Below are positions 35,566-44,476 of a DNA stretch of 58,034 nt, piece by piece. Each line of letters starts with the position of its first letter. Position 1 is the stretch's first letter. The notes below the pieces were generated by a model. It made no database searches and was not told the origin of the DNA. It saw only the letters and a list, made by a program, of their open reading frames with translations. Position numbers and translations under genes: made by a program. This DNA is from Hathewaya limosa (lineage in GTDB: Bacteria; Bacillota; Clostridia; Clostridiales; Clostridiaceae), in NCBI RefSeq assembly GCF_030815255.1, contig NZ_JAUSWN010000019.1:1-58034 (forward strand), written 5' to 3'.

Positions 35566-36366
35566 ATGATTCAAATTAAAAAATTAAGCAAAGTATATAC
35601 TCATAAAAATACTTCAATTGAGGCTTTAAAAAACATTAACTTACATATAAAAGAAGGAGACATTTTTGGAATAATGGGATTAAGTGGCGCAGGCAAATCA
35701 TCTCTTTTAAGATGTATAAATGCATTAGAATCACCTACTTCAGGTGAAATATTAATAAAAAATCTATATGAGGAAAGCACTGATTATTTTGATATAAATA
35801 AATTACCTAAAAAAAATTTAAGAAGTGTAAGAAAAAAAATAGGAATGATTTTTCAACACTTTAATTTGCTTATGAACTCCACAATATACGAAAATATAGC
35901 CTTTCCTCTAAAACTTTCTAAGCTATCTAAAAAAGATATAGAGAATAAAGTTTTAGGACTTTTAGATTTAGTTAATTTAAAAGACAAAAAAGACATGTAT
36001 CCATCAAATTTATCTGGAGGTGAAAAACAAAGAGTAGGAATTGCTCGTGCCCTTGCTAACAATCCTAAAATCCTTCTTTGCGATGAAGCAACTTCAGCAT
36101 TAGATCCTATTACAACAGATTCTATAATAAAACTTTTAAAAAAAATAAATAAAGAACTTAATATTACTATAATAGTTATCACACATGAAATGGACGTTAT
36201 AGAAAAACTTTGTAATAAAATAGCAGTCTTAGAATCAGGAATCATTGCAGAAGATGGATATGTTTCAGATGTATTTACTAATCCTAAAAGCAAAACATCA
36301 AAACATTTTCTAATAACTTGCCAAACTAAAAATAATAATATACAAAATTCTAAATTATATTCATAA
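35566..36366 (+). CDS. metN: Methionine ABC transporter ATPase (short, no NIL domain)
   Basis: This 266-residue ATPase of the methionine importer has Walker A GLSGAGKSS, signature LSGGEKQRVGIARAL, Walker B LLCDEATSALD and the H-loop THEMDV. Typical MetN proteins are near 340 residues, with a C-terminal NIL/ACT-like domain that binds methionine and inhibits transport. This one ends just after the ATPase core (SKTSKHFLITCQ), so that domain is absent. The genes metI and metQ follow directly, and two SAM riboswitches precede it. AAAGGAG precedes the ATG. Confidence 0.9.
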   Translation: MIQIKKLSKVYTHKNTSIEALKNINLHIKEGDIFGIMGLSGAGKSSLLRCINALESPTSGEILIKNLYEESTDYFDINKLPKKNLRSVRKKIGMIFQHFNLLMNSTIYENIAFPLKLSKLSKKDIENKVLGLLDLVNLKDKKDMYPSNLSGGEKQRVGIARALANNPKILLCDEATSALDPITTDSIIKLLKKINKELNITIIVITHEMDVIEKLCNKIAVLESGIIAEDGYVSDVFTNPKSKTSKHFLITCQTKNNNIQNSKLYS

Positions 36367-36395
36367 AAAATTTGTTAAAAAAAGAGGTGATTAAC

Positions 36396-37055
36396 ATGAA
36401 AAACATTTTAGAAATCTTATATTCTATACCAAAGCCATTACTACAAACCTTATATATGGTATCTATATCAACCTTATTTTCTCTGATTCTAGGATTACCT
36501 TTAGGAATAATTTTGCGGGTTACTTCTAAAGGACATATATTAGAAAACTCTAGAATAAATAAAATTTTAGATACTATTGTAAATATCTTTAGATCAGTAC
36601 CTTTTATTATTTTAATTGTAGCACTATTTCCTATATCTAAAATATTAGTTGGCACTACTATTGGGTCTACAGCCGCAATTGTTCCACTTTCTATAGCCGC
36701 TACTCCTTTTGTAGCTAGAATCATAGATACATCATTAGGTGAAGTTCCATATGGGCTCATTGAAGCAGCTCTTTCTATGGGTGCCAATAATTTTGAAATT
36801 ATATTTAAGGTTATGTTAAAAGAAGCATTGCCTTCCCTTATATCTGGAATAACTTTAACAATTATAAACATAATAGGATATTCTGCTATGGCTGGTGCTA
36901 TAGGAGGTGAAGGTATTGGTGATTACGCCATAAGAGAAGGTTATATGAGATATAACAATGAAATAATTTTAATAACTATAGTTGTTTTAATAATTCTAGT
37001 GCAAATCATTCAGAGCACAGGAAACTATTTTACAAAAAAATTTGATAAAAGATAA
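36396..37055 (+). CDS. metI: Methionine ABC transporter permease
   Basis: This 219-residue permease has five membrane segments and the MetI permease-ATPase contact EAALSMGANNFEIIFKVMLKEALP. The motif FRSVPFIILIVALFP and the end GAIGGEGIGDYAIREGYMRY are typical of MetI. I start at ATG 36396 (MKNILEIL), which has AGAGGTGA before it; the frame is open eight codons further upstream. It lies 29 bases after metN. Substrate is L- or D-methionine by family. Confidence 0.95.
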   Translation: MKNILEILYSIPKPLLQTLYMVSISTLFSLILGLPLGIILRVTSKGHILENSRINKILDTIVNIFRSVPFIILIVALFPISKILVGTTIGSTAAIVPLSIAATPFVARIIDTSLGEVPYGLIEAALSMGANNFEIIFKVMLKEALPSLISGITLTIINIIGYSAMAGAIGGEGIGDYAIREGYMRYNNEIILITIVVLIILVQIIQSTGNYFTKKFDKR

Positions 37056-37074
37056 AATTTTAGGAGGAATTTAT

Positions 37075-37884
37075 ATGAAAAAAATCGTAGCTTTAATCTC
37101 AACACTTTTATTAACTATAACTTTAGTAGGATGTGGTACTAATAAAGAAAGTCAAAATTCATCTAAGACTTTAATAGTTGGTGCATCCCCTGCCCCACAT
37201 GCAGAAATTTTAAAATTTGCAAAGGATAAACTTCATAATCAAGGAATCGAATTACAAATAAAAGAATTTACTGATTATGTGGTTCCTAATAAAGCTCTTA
37301 ATGAAAAAGAACTTGATGCAGACTACTTTCAGCACATACCCTATTTAAATAATTTCAACGAAAAAAATGGTACTAGCTTAGTCCCTGTTGCTAAAGTTCA
37401 TGCAGAACCACTATCTGCCTATTCACAAAAAATAAAATCTATTACTGAATTAAAAAATGGTTCTACAATAGCCATTCCTAATGATAATTCTAATGGAACT
37501 AGGGCTTTAAAACTTTTAGAAAAACAAGGATTAATAAAACTTAAAGATAAAAATGCTGAAAATATTACAGAAAAAGATATATCTGAAAATCCAAAACAAA
37601 TTAAAATAAAAGCAACTGAAGCAGCTCAATTACCTAGATTATTAGATGAAGTAGATATTGCTATAATTAATGGTAACTATGCACTTGAAGCAAAATTAGA
37701 TACAAAAAATGTATTATTTCTTGAAAACATAAAAGATATAGAAAAGCATGTAAATGTTTTAGCTACTAGAGAAGATAATAAAAATGATAAAAAAATTGCA
37801 TCTCTTATAAAAGTTTTAAACTCTGATGAATGTAAAACTTTTATAGAAAGTAAATATGGTAAAGCAGTTCTTCCTGCTAAATAA
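37075..37884 (+). CDS. metQ: Methionine-binding lipoprotein
   Basis: This 269-residue protein has a type II signal peptide and lipobox (LVGC, Cys near residue 20), so it is lipid-anchored outside the membrane. The NLPA-family core is seen: VGASPAPHAEILKFA, DADYFQHIPYLNNF and ATEAAQLPRLLDEVDIAIINGNYA. It binds methionine and delivers it to MetNI. AGGAGG lies before the ATG at 37075; the frame is open 11 codons upstream, but without a better site. It is the last gene of the operon. Confidence 0.95.
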   Translation: MKKIVALISTLLLTITLVGCGTNKESQNSSKTLIVGASPAPHAEILKFAKDKLHNQGIELQIKEFTDYVVPNKALNEKELDADYFQHIPYLNNFNEKNGTSLVPVAKVHAEPLSAYSQKIKSITELKNGSTIAIPNDNSNGTRALKLLEKQGLIKLKDKNAENITEKDISENPKQIKIKATEAAQLPRLLDEVDIAIINGNYALEAKLDTKNVLFLENIKDIEKHVNVLATREDNKNDKKIASLIKVLNSDECKTFIESKYGKAVLPAK

Positions 37885-37932
37885 AATTAGTATAAAAATA
37901 AAAATTTCTTAAATATTAATTAATTAAAATGT

Positions 37933-37982
37933 ATCCTATAGAATAGACGACTTTAAAAAATCTATTTTATAGGATTTTTTAT
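37933..37982 (+). terminator. Intrinsic terminator of the metNIQ operon
   Basis: ATCCTATA and TATAGGAT, with inner AATAGA/TCTATT pairing, form the stem, followed by TTTTTTATT. Confidence 0.75.
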
Positions 37983-38059
37983 TATCTACTTTGAATATTT
38001 ACCTAATACAATTGGAAATACTAAATTTGTTTTAAGATATCAATCAAGGAAGTGAAAAA

Positions 38060-39481
38060 ATGAAAATTTCATCAGACCTCAATGAAACTATAAAGGCCAT
38101 AAGAGGCGTACTTAAAATTGAAGAAAGTTTTGATATAATAGAACGAACTTTAAAGTTTGGTGGCAAAACTACTTATATGTACTACATAGATGGTTTTATT
38201 AAAGATGATATTATGCAATTTTTAATGACTAGATTCTTTAATATAACAGAAAAGGAAATGGATCTTTTAGACAGTCCTAAAAAGTTTATGGAACATTCCA
38301 TTCCTTATGTTGAAGTAGCAGAAGAAAATGATGTTATGAATTTAGTAAATCAAGTATTAAGTGGTCAAACTGCCATGTTAGTAGAAGGATTTGACAAAGC
38401 TATTATGCTTGATCTCAGAACTTATCCTGCACGAGGTCCACAAGAACCAGATAAAGAAAAGTCCTTAAGGGGCCCAAAAGATGGTTTTGTGGAAACCATA
38501 GTCTTTAATACCGCTTTAATTAGAAGAAGGGTAAGAGATTCTCGACTTGTGTTTAAAATGTTTTCTGTTGGAAAAATTTCTAAAACCGATGTAGCCATTG
38601 GTTATATGAATGGAATAGAAAATAAAAAAGCTTTAGATTTTATAGTAAAAAAACTTAATGATTTAGATATAGAGGCCTTAACCATGGGTGATCAAAGTTT
38701 AGTTGAAACCATTGCTCATACAACATGGTATAATCCTTTTCCAAAGGTAAGATACACAGAAAGACCTGATGTGGCTGCTGCACATATAACTGAAGGTAAA
38801 ATTATAATTTTAGTAGATAATTCTCCTACTGCAATGCTATTACCTACGAGTTTATTTGATTTTTTGCAAGATGTAGATGATTATTATTTACCAGTTATAA
38901 CTGGTAATTTTTTAAGATTTATTAGAAATTTTATACTATTTATTACACTATTTCTTACGCCATTATATATGTTAATTGTAGAAAAAGGTAATATTTTGCC
39001 TGATGCTTTAAAATTTTTATTACCTCAAAAGATTTATCCTGTTCCTCTTTTAATTCAATTTTTAATTTTAGAAATAGCTATAGATGGTTTAAAATTGGCA
39101 TCATTGAATACACCCGGTTCTTTAGGTATGTCCTTATCTGTAATTGGTGCTTTAATTTTAGGCGAATTTGCTATAAACACAGGATGGCTTATTCCTCAAA
39201 GTATATTCTATATGGCTATAGTTTCTTTGGGAAGTTTTTCTCAACCTAGTGTTGAATTAGGATATGCCATAAAATTTCTTAGAATCCTTATTTTAATATT
39301 AACATCTTTATTTAGTACTTATGGTTTTTTCGCAGGAATTATACTTTCTTTAATACTTATAGCCACAAATAAAACTTTTACTGGAGAACCTTATTTATAT
39401 CCTCTTATTCCTTTTAATTGGAAGGCCTTAAAAAGTTTAATTTTTAGAATAAGAATTGTACCTAAACAAAGACAAAAATAA
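38060..39481 (+). CDS. SpoVAF/GerA-family spore membrane protein
   Basis: This 473-residue protein has a soluble N-terminal part of about 290 residues and then four or five membrane segments. The middle block YPARGPQEPDKEKSLRGPKDGF, followed by ETIVFNTALIRRR, is the GerA-family signature, and the short N-terminus fits SpoVAF better than GerAA. The late segment TPGSLGMSLSVIGALILGEFAI is also conserved. In Bacillus, SpoVAF is linked to germinant-receptor function and dipicolinate release. Here no spoVA or gerB/gerC genes are adjacent. AAGGAAGTG precedes the ATG. The gene is presumably expressed in the forespore. Confidence 0.85.
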   Translation: MKISSDLNETIKAIRGVLKIEESFDIIERTLKFGGKTTYMYYIDGFIKDDIMQFLMTRFFNITEKEMDLLDSPKKFMEHSIPYVEVAEENDVMNLVNQVLSGQTAMLVEGFDKAIMLDLRTYPARGPQEPDKEKSLRGPKDGFVETIVFNTALIRRRVRDSRLVFKMFSVGKISKTDVAIGYMNGIENKKALDFIVKKLNDLDIEALTMGDQSLVETIAHTTWYNPFPKVRYTERPDVAAAHITEGKIIILVDNSPTAMLLPTSLFDFLQDVDDYYLPVITGNFLRFIRNFILFITLFLTPLYMLIVEKGNILPDALKFLLPQKIYPVPLLIQFLILEIAIDGLKLASLNTPGSLGMSLSVIGALILGEFAINTGWLIPQSIFYMAIVSLGSFSQPSVELGYAIKFLRILILILTSLFSTYGFFAGIILSLILIATNKTFTGEPYLYPLIPFNWKALKSLIFRIRIVPKQRQK

Positions 39482-39489
39482 ATATCTTT

Positions 39490-39526
39490 AAAAAGCTATG
39501 AGTTACTTTTAAACTTATAGCTTTTT
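39490..39526 (+). terminator. Intrinsic terminator of the SpoVAF-like gene
   Basis: AAAAGCTATGAGTT and AAACTTATAGCTTTT pair around a short loop and the stem ends in a T-run. Confidence 0.7.
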
Positions 39527-39655
39527 ATATATTTTAAATTTAAATTAATATAACAAAAAAAACTTAATTTTTAATTTAAAATATGCTAATATAATAACCA
39601 ATGTAAAGAATTTCAATTATATAAAATTTAAAAACCCTTTAAGGTAGGTGACATA

Positions 39656-41092
39656 TTGAAAATGCATATAAACTACGATTCGTTATTAATTCTTACTATA
39701 CTAGCATTTGTAACGCCTTTTTTAGTTGACAAGTTAAAAAAAGTAAAAATTCCTTATCAAGTTGGTGAAATATTCATTGGAATCATTTTCGGTAAAAGTT
39801 TTTTAAATTTAATAAATCAAGATGTTTGGATTGTATTTTTATCAGATTTAGGTATAGCTTATTTAATGTTCTTAAGTGGTCTAGAAATAGATTTTGGAGA
39901 TGTTCACATAAAGGACAGAAAAGATAAAGGTAATTCAAAATTAAGCTTAGGAATTGTAATGTTCATTATCTCTTTTGTAGTAGCGGGACTTTTATCTTTT
40001 ACACTGAAATTTATCGGAATAACTAAAGGTACATTATTCTTTACATTATTATTTACTGCATCTGCTCCTGGTTTAATAGTCCCCTTTTTAAAACAAAAAC
40101 GTATGTTAACCAGTAATTTAGGACAAACTTTACTAATTTATTCCCTTATTTGTGAATTTATATGTCTTATAGGACTATCATTTATAGCATCCACAGAACT
40201 ATATGGTTTAAGTTATAAAAATTTCTTATTTCTCATAGTCTTTGGTGCAGCTTTCTTATTATATTTAGTAGTTAAAAAAATATATCATATTCATGATTTT
40301 TCTACTTTAGCATTTAAAAATTTACATGTTAGCATAAGAGGAGCCTTTGCACTAATTCTTATATTAGTTACCATAGCACAAAAAATAAACACTGAAATAA
40401 TTCTAGGCTCATTTCTAGCTGGTATAATATTTTCTTTAGTAGTTGGTAAAGCAAAAGAAGAAATTACCCACAAACTAGATGTAATTGGATATGGATTTTT
40501 AATTCCTATATTTTTTATAATGGTTGGAGTAAATTTAGATTTAAAGACTATATTCTCTAATCCTAGTGCATTAATTAAAATTCCTATTCTATTATTAATT
40601 TTCTTTTTAGTTAAATTAGTTCCATCAATACTTTTAAGAAAAAAATTTGGAACTAGAAATGCACTAGCATCATCTATGTTATTATCAGCACAATTAAGTT
40701 TAATAATTGTTGGTGCTCAAATGGCTTTAAACCTTAAATTTATTACATCATCTGATTACTCAGCATTTATATTAACAACAGTTATATCTTGCATATTATT
40801 CCCTATTCTTTTTGAGAAATTATATGAGAATAATGATTTGACAATACCAGAAGTTATTCCTGAAGAAAAAATAATAACACGTGAAATTATCCCTTGTAAT
40901 GAAAAGTATTTAAATAAACCTCTAATAGAATGTAAGTTTCCTATAGGTTGTAGAATTTTTATAATCATTCGTAATAATATTGAAATAATGCCTACAGCTG
41001 ATACTAAATTAAAAAATGGAGATTTATTAATATTGTCAGGAGTACGAGAAGATGTAATTCAAACTATAAAAATGCTCACTCTTCCTAATTAA
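39656..41092 (+). CDS. Kef-type cation/proton antiporter with TrkA-C domain
   Basis: This 478-residue protein has about twelve membrane segments in the CPA2 (Na+/H+ exchanger) pattern, including PYQVGEIFIGIIFG and SDLGIAYLMFLSGLEIDF. The C-terminal cytoplasmic part (about residues 405-478), with FPIGCRIFIIIRNNIEIMPTADTKLKNGDLLILSG, is a TrkA-C (RCK C-terminal) domain that may bind a regulatory nucleotide. There is no RCK N-domain. TTG at 39656 has AGGTGA at good spacing; the ATG at 39662 is the alternative start. It likely exports K+ or Na+ for pH or ion balance. Confidence 0.85.
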   Translation: MKMHINYDSLLILTILAFVTPFLVDKLKKVKIPYQVGEIFIGIIFGKSFLNLINQDVWIVFLSDLGIAYLMFLSGLEIDFGDVHIKDRKDKGNSKLSLGIVMFIISFVVAGLLSFTLKFIGITKGTLFFTLLFTASAPGLIVPFLKQKRMLTSNLGQTLLIYSLICEFICLIGLSFIASTELYGLSYKNFLFLIVFGAAFLLYLVVKKIYHIHDFSTLAFKNLHVSIRGAFALILILVTIAQKINTEIILGSFLAGIIFSLVVGKAKEEITHKLDVIGYGFLIPIFFIMVGVNLDLKTIFSNPSALIKIPILLLIFFLVKLVPSILLRKKFGTRNALASSMLLSAQLSLIIVGAQMALNLKFITSSDYSAFILTTVISCILFPILFEKLYENNDLTIPEVIPEEKIITREIIPCNEKYLNKPLIECKFPIGCRIFIIIRNNIEIMPTADTKLKNGDLLILSGVREDVIQTIKMLTLPN

Positions 41093-41096
41093 TATA

Positions 41097-41154
41097 AAAA
41101 GGCTATGTGAAAAGTAAATAGAATCTGTTTACTTTTTCTAACATAGCCTTTTTT
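41097..41154. terminator. Bidirectional terminator between the antiporter and aspartase genes
   Basis: AAAAAGGCTATGT and ACATAGCCTTTTT pair, with AAAAGTAAA/TTTACTTTT inside, and T-runs on both strands. Confidence 0.85.
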
Positions 41155-41213
41155 TAGGTTTATATAATTTTCATAATATTTTAATAATACGTTATGTTTT
41201 ATTGCTTACACTT

Positions 41214-42626
41214 TTATTTATGCATAAGTTCTTTAGCTGCTATACCTGGTTCTGTCATTTCTTTAGGCTGTAAAATTTCATTTAATTGTTCCTCTGTAAA
41301 AATAGCTTCTTTTATTGCTATTTGTCTTACAGATTCTCCAGTTTTAATAGCTGTTTTTGCTATTTTAGCAGCTTCCTTATATCCAACATGTGGACATATT
41401 GCAGTTATAATACCAACACTGTTTTCAACTAACTCTGTACATCTTTCTTTATTAGCTGTAATACCTTGAATACAATTTTTAATTAAAGTGTCTACTCCTT
41501 GAGTTAATGTATCAAGAGATTCAAATAAATTATAGAATGTTACAGGTTCAAAAGCATTTAATTCTAATTGTCCTGCTTCTGCCGCCATAGTTATAGTAAC
41601 ATCATTTCCTATAATATTAAATGCAACTTGACTCATAACTTCAGGTATAACTGGATTGACTTTACCAGGCATAATTGAAGAACCATTTTGTTTTGCTGGA
41701 AGATTAATTTCTCCAAAACCACATCTTGGACCTGAAGACATTAATCTTAAGTCATTTGACATTTTTGATAAGTTTACTGCACAAGTTTTTAATATTCCTG
41801 AAACTGAAACAAAGGCATCTAGATTTTGAGTTGCATCTATTAAATCATCAGCTTGTTTAAAATCTACACCTGTAACTTTAGCTAAATTTGCAACTATATT
41901 TTTGAAGTAATTGCTATCAGCATTTATTCCTGTTCCTATAGCAGTACCTCCCATATTTACAACTTTAACTTCTTCTTTTGCTTTTTCTAATCTATTAATA
42001 TCTCTTTTTATCGCTGAACCATATGCTTTAAATTCTTGACCTAATCTAACAGGTACTGCATCTTGCATTTGAGTTCTTCCCATTTTGATAACATCATCAA
42101 ATTCTTTTGCTTTATCTTCTAAAGCCTTTTCTAATTCTCTTAACTTATCTACAACCTTACAAAGTAATCTAAAAGTTGTAAGTTTCCCAGCTGTTGGAAT
42201 AACATCATTAGTAGATTGACCCATATTTACATGGTCGTTAGGGTGAACTATATCATAAGCTCCCCTCTCTCCACCTAGAATTTCTCCTGCTCTGTTTGCA
42301 ACAACTTCATTTACATTCATATTTGCTGAAGTTCCTGCACCACCTTGAATTGGATCAACTATAAAATGTTCATGTAGATTTCCTTCTAATATTTCATTAC
42401 AAGCTTCAACTATAGCATTAGCCTTATCTTTGTCTAAAACTCCTGATTCATAGTTAGTAACTGCTGATGCTTTTTTTACGGCTGCAAGACTTTTTATAAA
42501 TTCAGTATGCATTTTACGTCCTGTTATTTTAAAATTCTCACATCCTCTTAAGCTTTGAACCCCATAATAAACTTCTTTAGGAACTTGCTTTTCCCCTATT
42601 GAATCACTTTCTATTCTGTAATCCAT
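41214..42626 (-). CDS. aspA: Aspartate ammonia-lyase
   Basis: This 470-residue class II fumarase/aspartase-superfamily enzyme deaminates aspartate to fumarate. The catalytic loop GSSIMPGKVNPVIPEV, the GGAGTSANMNVNEVVANRA block and MGQSTNDVIPTA are all present. The N-terminus RIESDSIGEKQVPKEVYYGVQ is closer to aspartase than to FumC. Both activities are possible on motif alone, but aspartase is preferred. GGAGGG precedes its ATG. It lies alone on the minus strand, with a terminator shared with the antiporter gene. Confidence 0.9.
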   Translation of the reverse strand: MDYRIESDSIGEKQVPKEVYYGVQSLRGCENFKITGRKMHTEFIKSLAAVKKASAVTNYESGVLDKDKANAIVEACNEILEGNLHEHFIVDPIQGGAGTSANMNVNEVVANRAGEILGGERGAYDIVHPNDHVNMGQSTNDVIPTAGKLTTFRLLCKVVDKLRELEKALEDKAKEFDDVIKMGRTQMQDAVPVRLGQEFKAYGSAIKRDINRLEKAKEEVKVVNMGGTAIGTGINADSNYFKNIVANLAKVTGVDFKQADDLIDATQNLDAFVSVSGILKTCAVNLSKMSNDLRLMSSGPRCGFGEINLPAKQNGSSIMPGKVNPVIPEVMSQVAFNIIGNDVTITMAAEAGQLELNAFEPVTFYNLFESLDTLTQGVDTLIKNCIQGITANKERCTELVENSVGIITAICPHVGYKEAAKIAKTAIKTGESVRQIAIKEAIFTEEQLNEILQPKEMTEPGIAAKELMHK

Positions 42627-42846
42627 AAAAAAATCCCTCCAATATAAGTTTATCTTAATTATTTAATTTTTCACATTTTTCTTAATTAAATCTTTAAATG
42701 AATAAATTCTTTCACCACATTTATAATACACTATATTCTAAAGTAAGTACAATAATATTTTGAAGGTTTTTCATTCATTTTACTTGAAATTAATATAATT
42801 TATTGCAGTTTACTATACTTTATACAAGTTTTTATTTTTTTACAAT

Positions 42847-42886
42847 AAAAAAACATGTTATTCTATAAATTTATAAAATAACATGC
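42847..42886 (-). terminator. Intrinsic terminator of the D-lactate dehydrogenase gene
   Basis: On the minus strand CATGTTATTTTATAAA and TTTATAGAATAACATG pair with one mismatch and run into seven T residues. The remaining intergenic stretch to aspA (42627-42846) shows nothing else. Confidence 0.75.
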
Positions 42887-42900
42887 TAAAAACTATATAT

Positions 42901-43890
42901 TTATTTGTTTAATTCATTTTTACAACAACCCTTAGTTTCAAATTCATATAAATTTTCTAAAGCATATTTAACCATATTATCTACTGCCTCATCGGTATAA
43001 AAGGCACAATGAGGTGTTACTATAACATTTGGGAAAGATTTTAAAGCTAGGAATCTCTCATCTTTTATAATTTCATTTTTATGATCAGCATGGAATATTC
43101 CTTCTTCATCTTCATATACATCTGTTGCTAGTCCCCCAATTTTTCCTAATTTAATTCCTTCTATTATATCATCCGTATTCATTAATGCACCTCTAGATGT
43201 ATTTATTATCACAATTCCATCTTTCATCATAGTTAATGTATTCTTATTTATAAGATGTTTGTTATCCTCTGTTAAAGGACAGTGCATAGAAATAATATCA
43301 GATTCTTGAAATACTTCTTCTAAAGTCTTATACTCAATATATTTACTTGCTTCTTCATTAGGATATATATCATACCCTATTAATTTGCCTCCAAATCCTG
43401 AAAAAGCTTTTATTGCACTAAGTCCTATCTTACCTGTTCCTATAAATCCTATGGTTTGATTTTGTATTTCTGTACCAATCAATCCGTTTAAAGAAAAATC
43501 TTGTATATCACTTCTTCTTATAATCTTATGAATATTTCTTGTTAAAGCTAATGCTAAAGTTACAGCAAATTCTCCTATAGCATTTGGAGAATATGCTGGC
43601 ACATTATATGTTCTTACGCCATATTCCTTTGCCGCTTTAAAATCTATATTATTAATTCCTGCTGAACGATTACCTACATATTTAACACCTAATTCTTTTA
43701 AAATTCTCATTGCATCTCTATTAATTTCTGAAGTTCCAAGAACACAAATAGCTTCATATCCTTTAGCTAGTCCTGCATTATCAGTAATAAAATGTTCTTT
43801 TACTAATTTAACTTCATGATTGAATTCTTTTTCATATTTTTTAAAACTTTCTATTTCATCTTTTCTTACACCATATGCTAAAATCTTCAT
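42901..43890 (-). CDS. ldhA: D-lactate dehydrogenase (2-hydroxyacid dehydrogenase family)
   Basis: This 329-residue NAD-dependent dehydrogenase reduces pyruvate to D-lactate. The Rossmann motif is GFIGTGKIGLSAIKAFSGFGGKLIGYD, with downstream Arg in NTSRGALM and Asp in DVYEDEEGIFH. The His of VTPHCAFYTDEA completes the triad, and YVGNRSAGINNID is the substrate Arg region of the D-LDH/VanH group. I start at ATG 43890, with AGGA nine bases upstream; the frame is open six codons further. A Rex-like operator lies 80 bases upstream, so expression should rise at high NADH. Confidence 0.9.
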   Translation of the reverse strand: MKILAYGVRKDEIESFKKYEKEFNHEVKLVKEHFITDNAGLAKGYEAICVLGTSEINRDAMRILKELGVKYVGNRSAGINNIDFKAAKEYGVRTYNVPAYSPNAIGEFAVTLALALTRNIHKIIRRSDIQDFSLNGLIGTEIQNQTIGFIGTGKIGLSAIKAFSGFGGKLIGYDIYPNEEASKYIEYKTLEEVFQESDIISMHCPLTEDNKHLINKNTLTMMKDGIVIINTSRGALMNTDDIIEGIKLGKIGGLATDVYEDEEGIFHADHKNEIIKDERFLALKSFPNVIVTPHCAFYTDEAVDNMVKYALENLYEFETKGCCKNELNK

Positions 43891-43970
43891 GGTCATACTT
43901 CCTTTCAAATTTATACATTTTCAAAATTTTATTATATATTTTATAAATTTCATTTTATTTTTGAAGTGGT

Positions 43971-43988
43971 TTGTTCATATTTTAACAA
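43971..43988. promoter_or_regulatory. Rex-like operator upstream of ldhA
   Basis: TTGTTCATATTTTAACAA matches the clostridial Rex consensus TTGTTAA-N4-TTAACAA with one mismatch. It lies 81-98 bases before the ldhA ATG, the usual place for a redox repressor of fermentation genes. The flanking bases of 43891-44052 show no other clear element. Confidence 0.65.
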
Positions 43989-44052
43989 GATTTTATTATA
44001 TCACTATCTTTTTCTAAAATAAATTAATTTATGTAAAAATTTATTAATTTAT

Positions 44053-44082
44053 AAAAGCTCAAGAAAAAAATCCTGAGCTTTT
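44053..44082 (-). terminator. Intrinsic terminator of the HMA-fold gene
   Basis: On the minus strand AAAAGCTCA and TGAGCTTTT pair around a loop and are followed by a T-rich tail. Confidence 0.7.
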
Positions 44083-44093
44083 ATATTTTTTAA

Positions 44094-44300
44094 TTATTCT
44101 ATATCGCAACCTTCTATTTTGTCTATTGCCATTTTAATTTCTTCCTCATTAGCTGGTTCATTATATCCAACACATACTGATGCTCTACCTTGATCCACTG
44201 ATACTTCTTGAACTCCTTCTATTTTGTCTAAAGCATTACGTAATTGTGTTTTTGTTGTAGAATTAACAATACCTGATACATTATATTGTACTTTTCTCAT
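44094..44300 (-). CDS. Small heavy-metal-associated (HMA) fold protein lacking CxxC
   Basis: This 68-residue protein has the HMA/CopZ pattern: VQYNVSGIVNSTTKTQLRNALDKIEGVQEVSVDQGRASVCVGYNEP, with the loop-helix 'G-V-x-x-V-S-V-D' typical of the fold. The first loop reads GIVNSTTK where the metal-binding motif GMxCxxC would be, so it probably does not bind copper. The only Cys residues are in ASVCV and GCDIE. I start at ATG 44300 (MRKVQYNV), with AGGGG before it. It stands alone. Its role is unknown; a degenerate metallochaperone or protein-binding module is possible. Confidence 0.75.
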   Translation of the reverse strand: MRKVQYNVSGIVNSTTKTQLRNALDKIEGVQEVSVDQGRASVCVGYNEPANEEEIKMAIDKIEGCDIE

Positions 44301-44476
44301 CTTTATATCCCCTTTCATAATACAATTTTAAAATGTTCTTTATCTCTATTATTAAGATTTAGATTTTTTTTATTACCTGTAATGATTAGCATTTAATCCT
44401 TTTTACCTCATTGTAACTTTTTTCAGTAAACTTAGTTGTATAATTATATAAGAATAAAAAGCAAAGGGGTTTTTTT

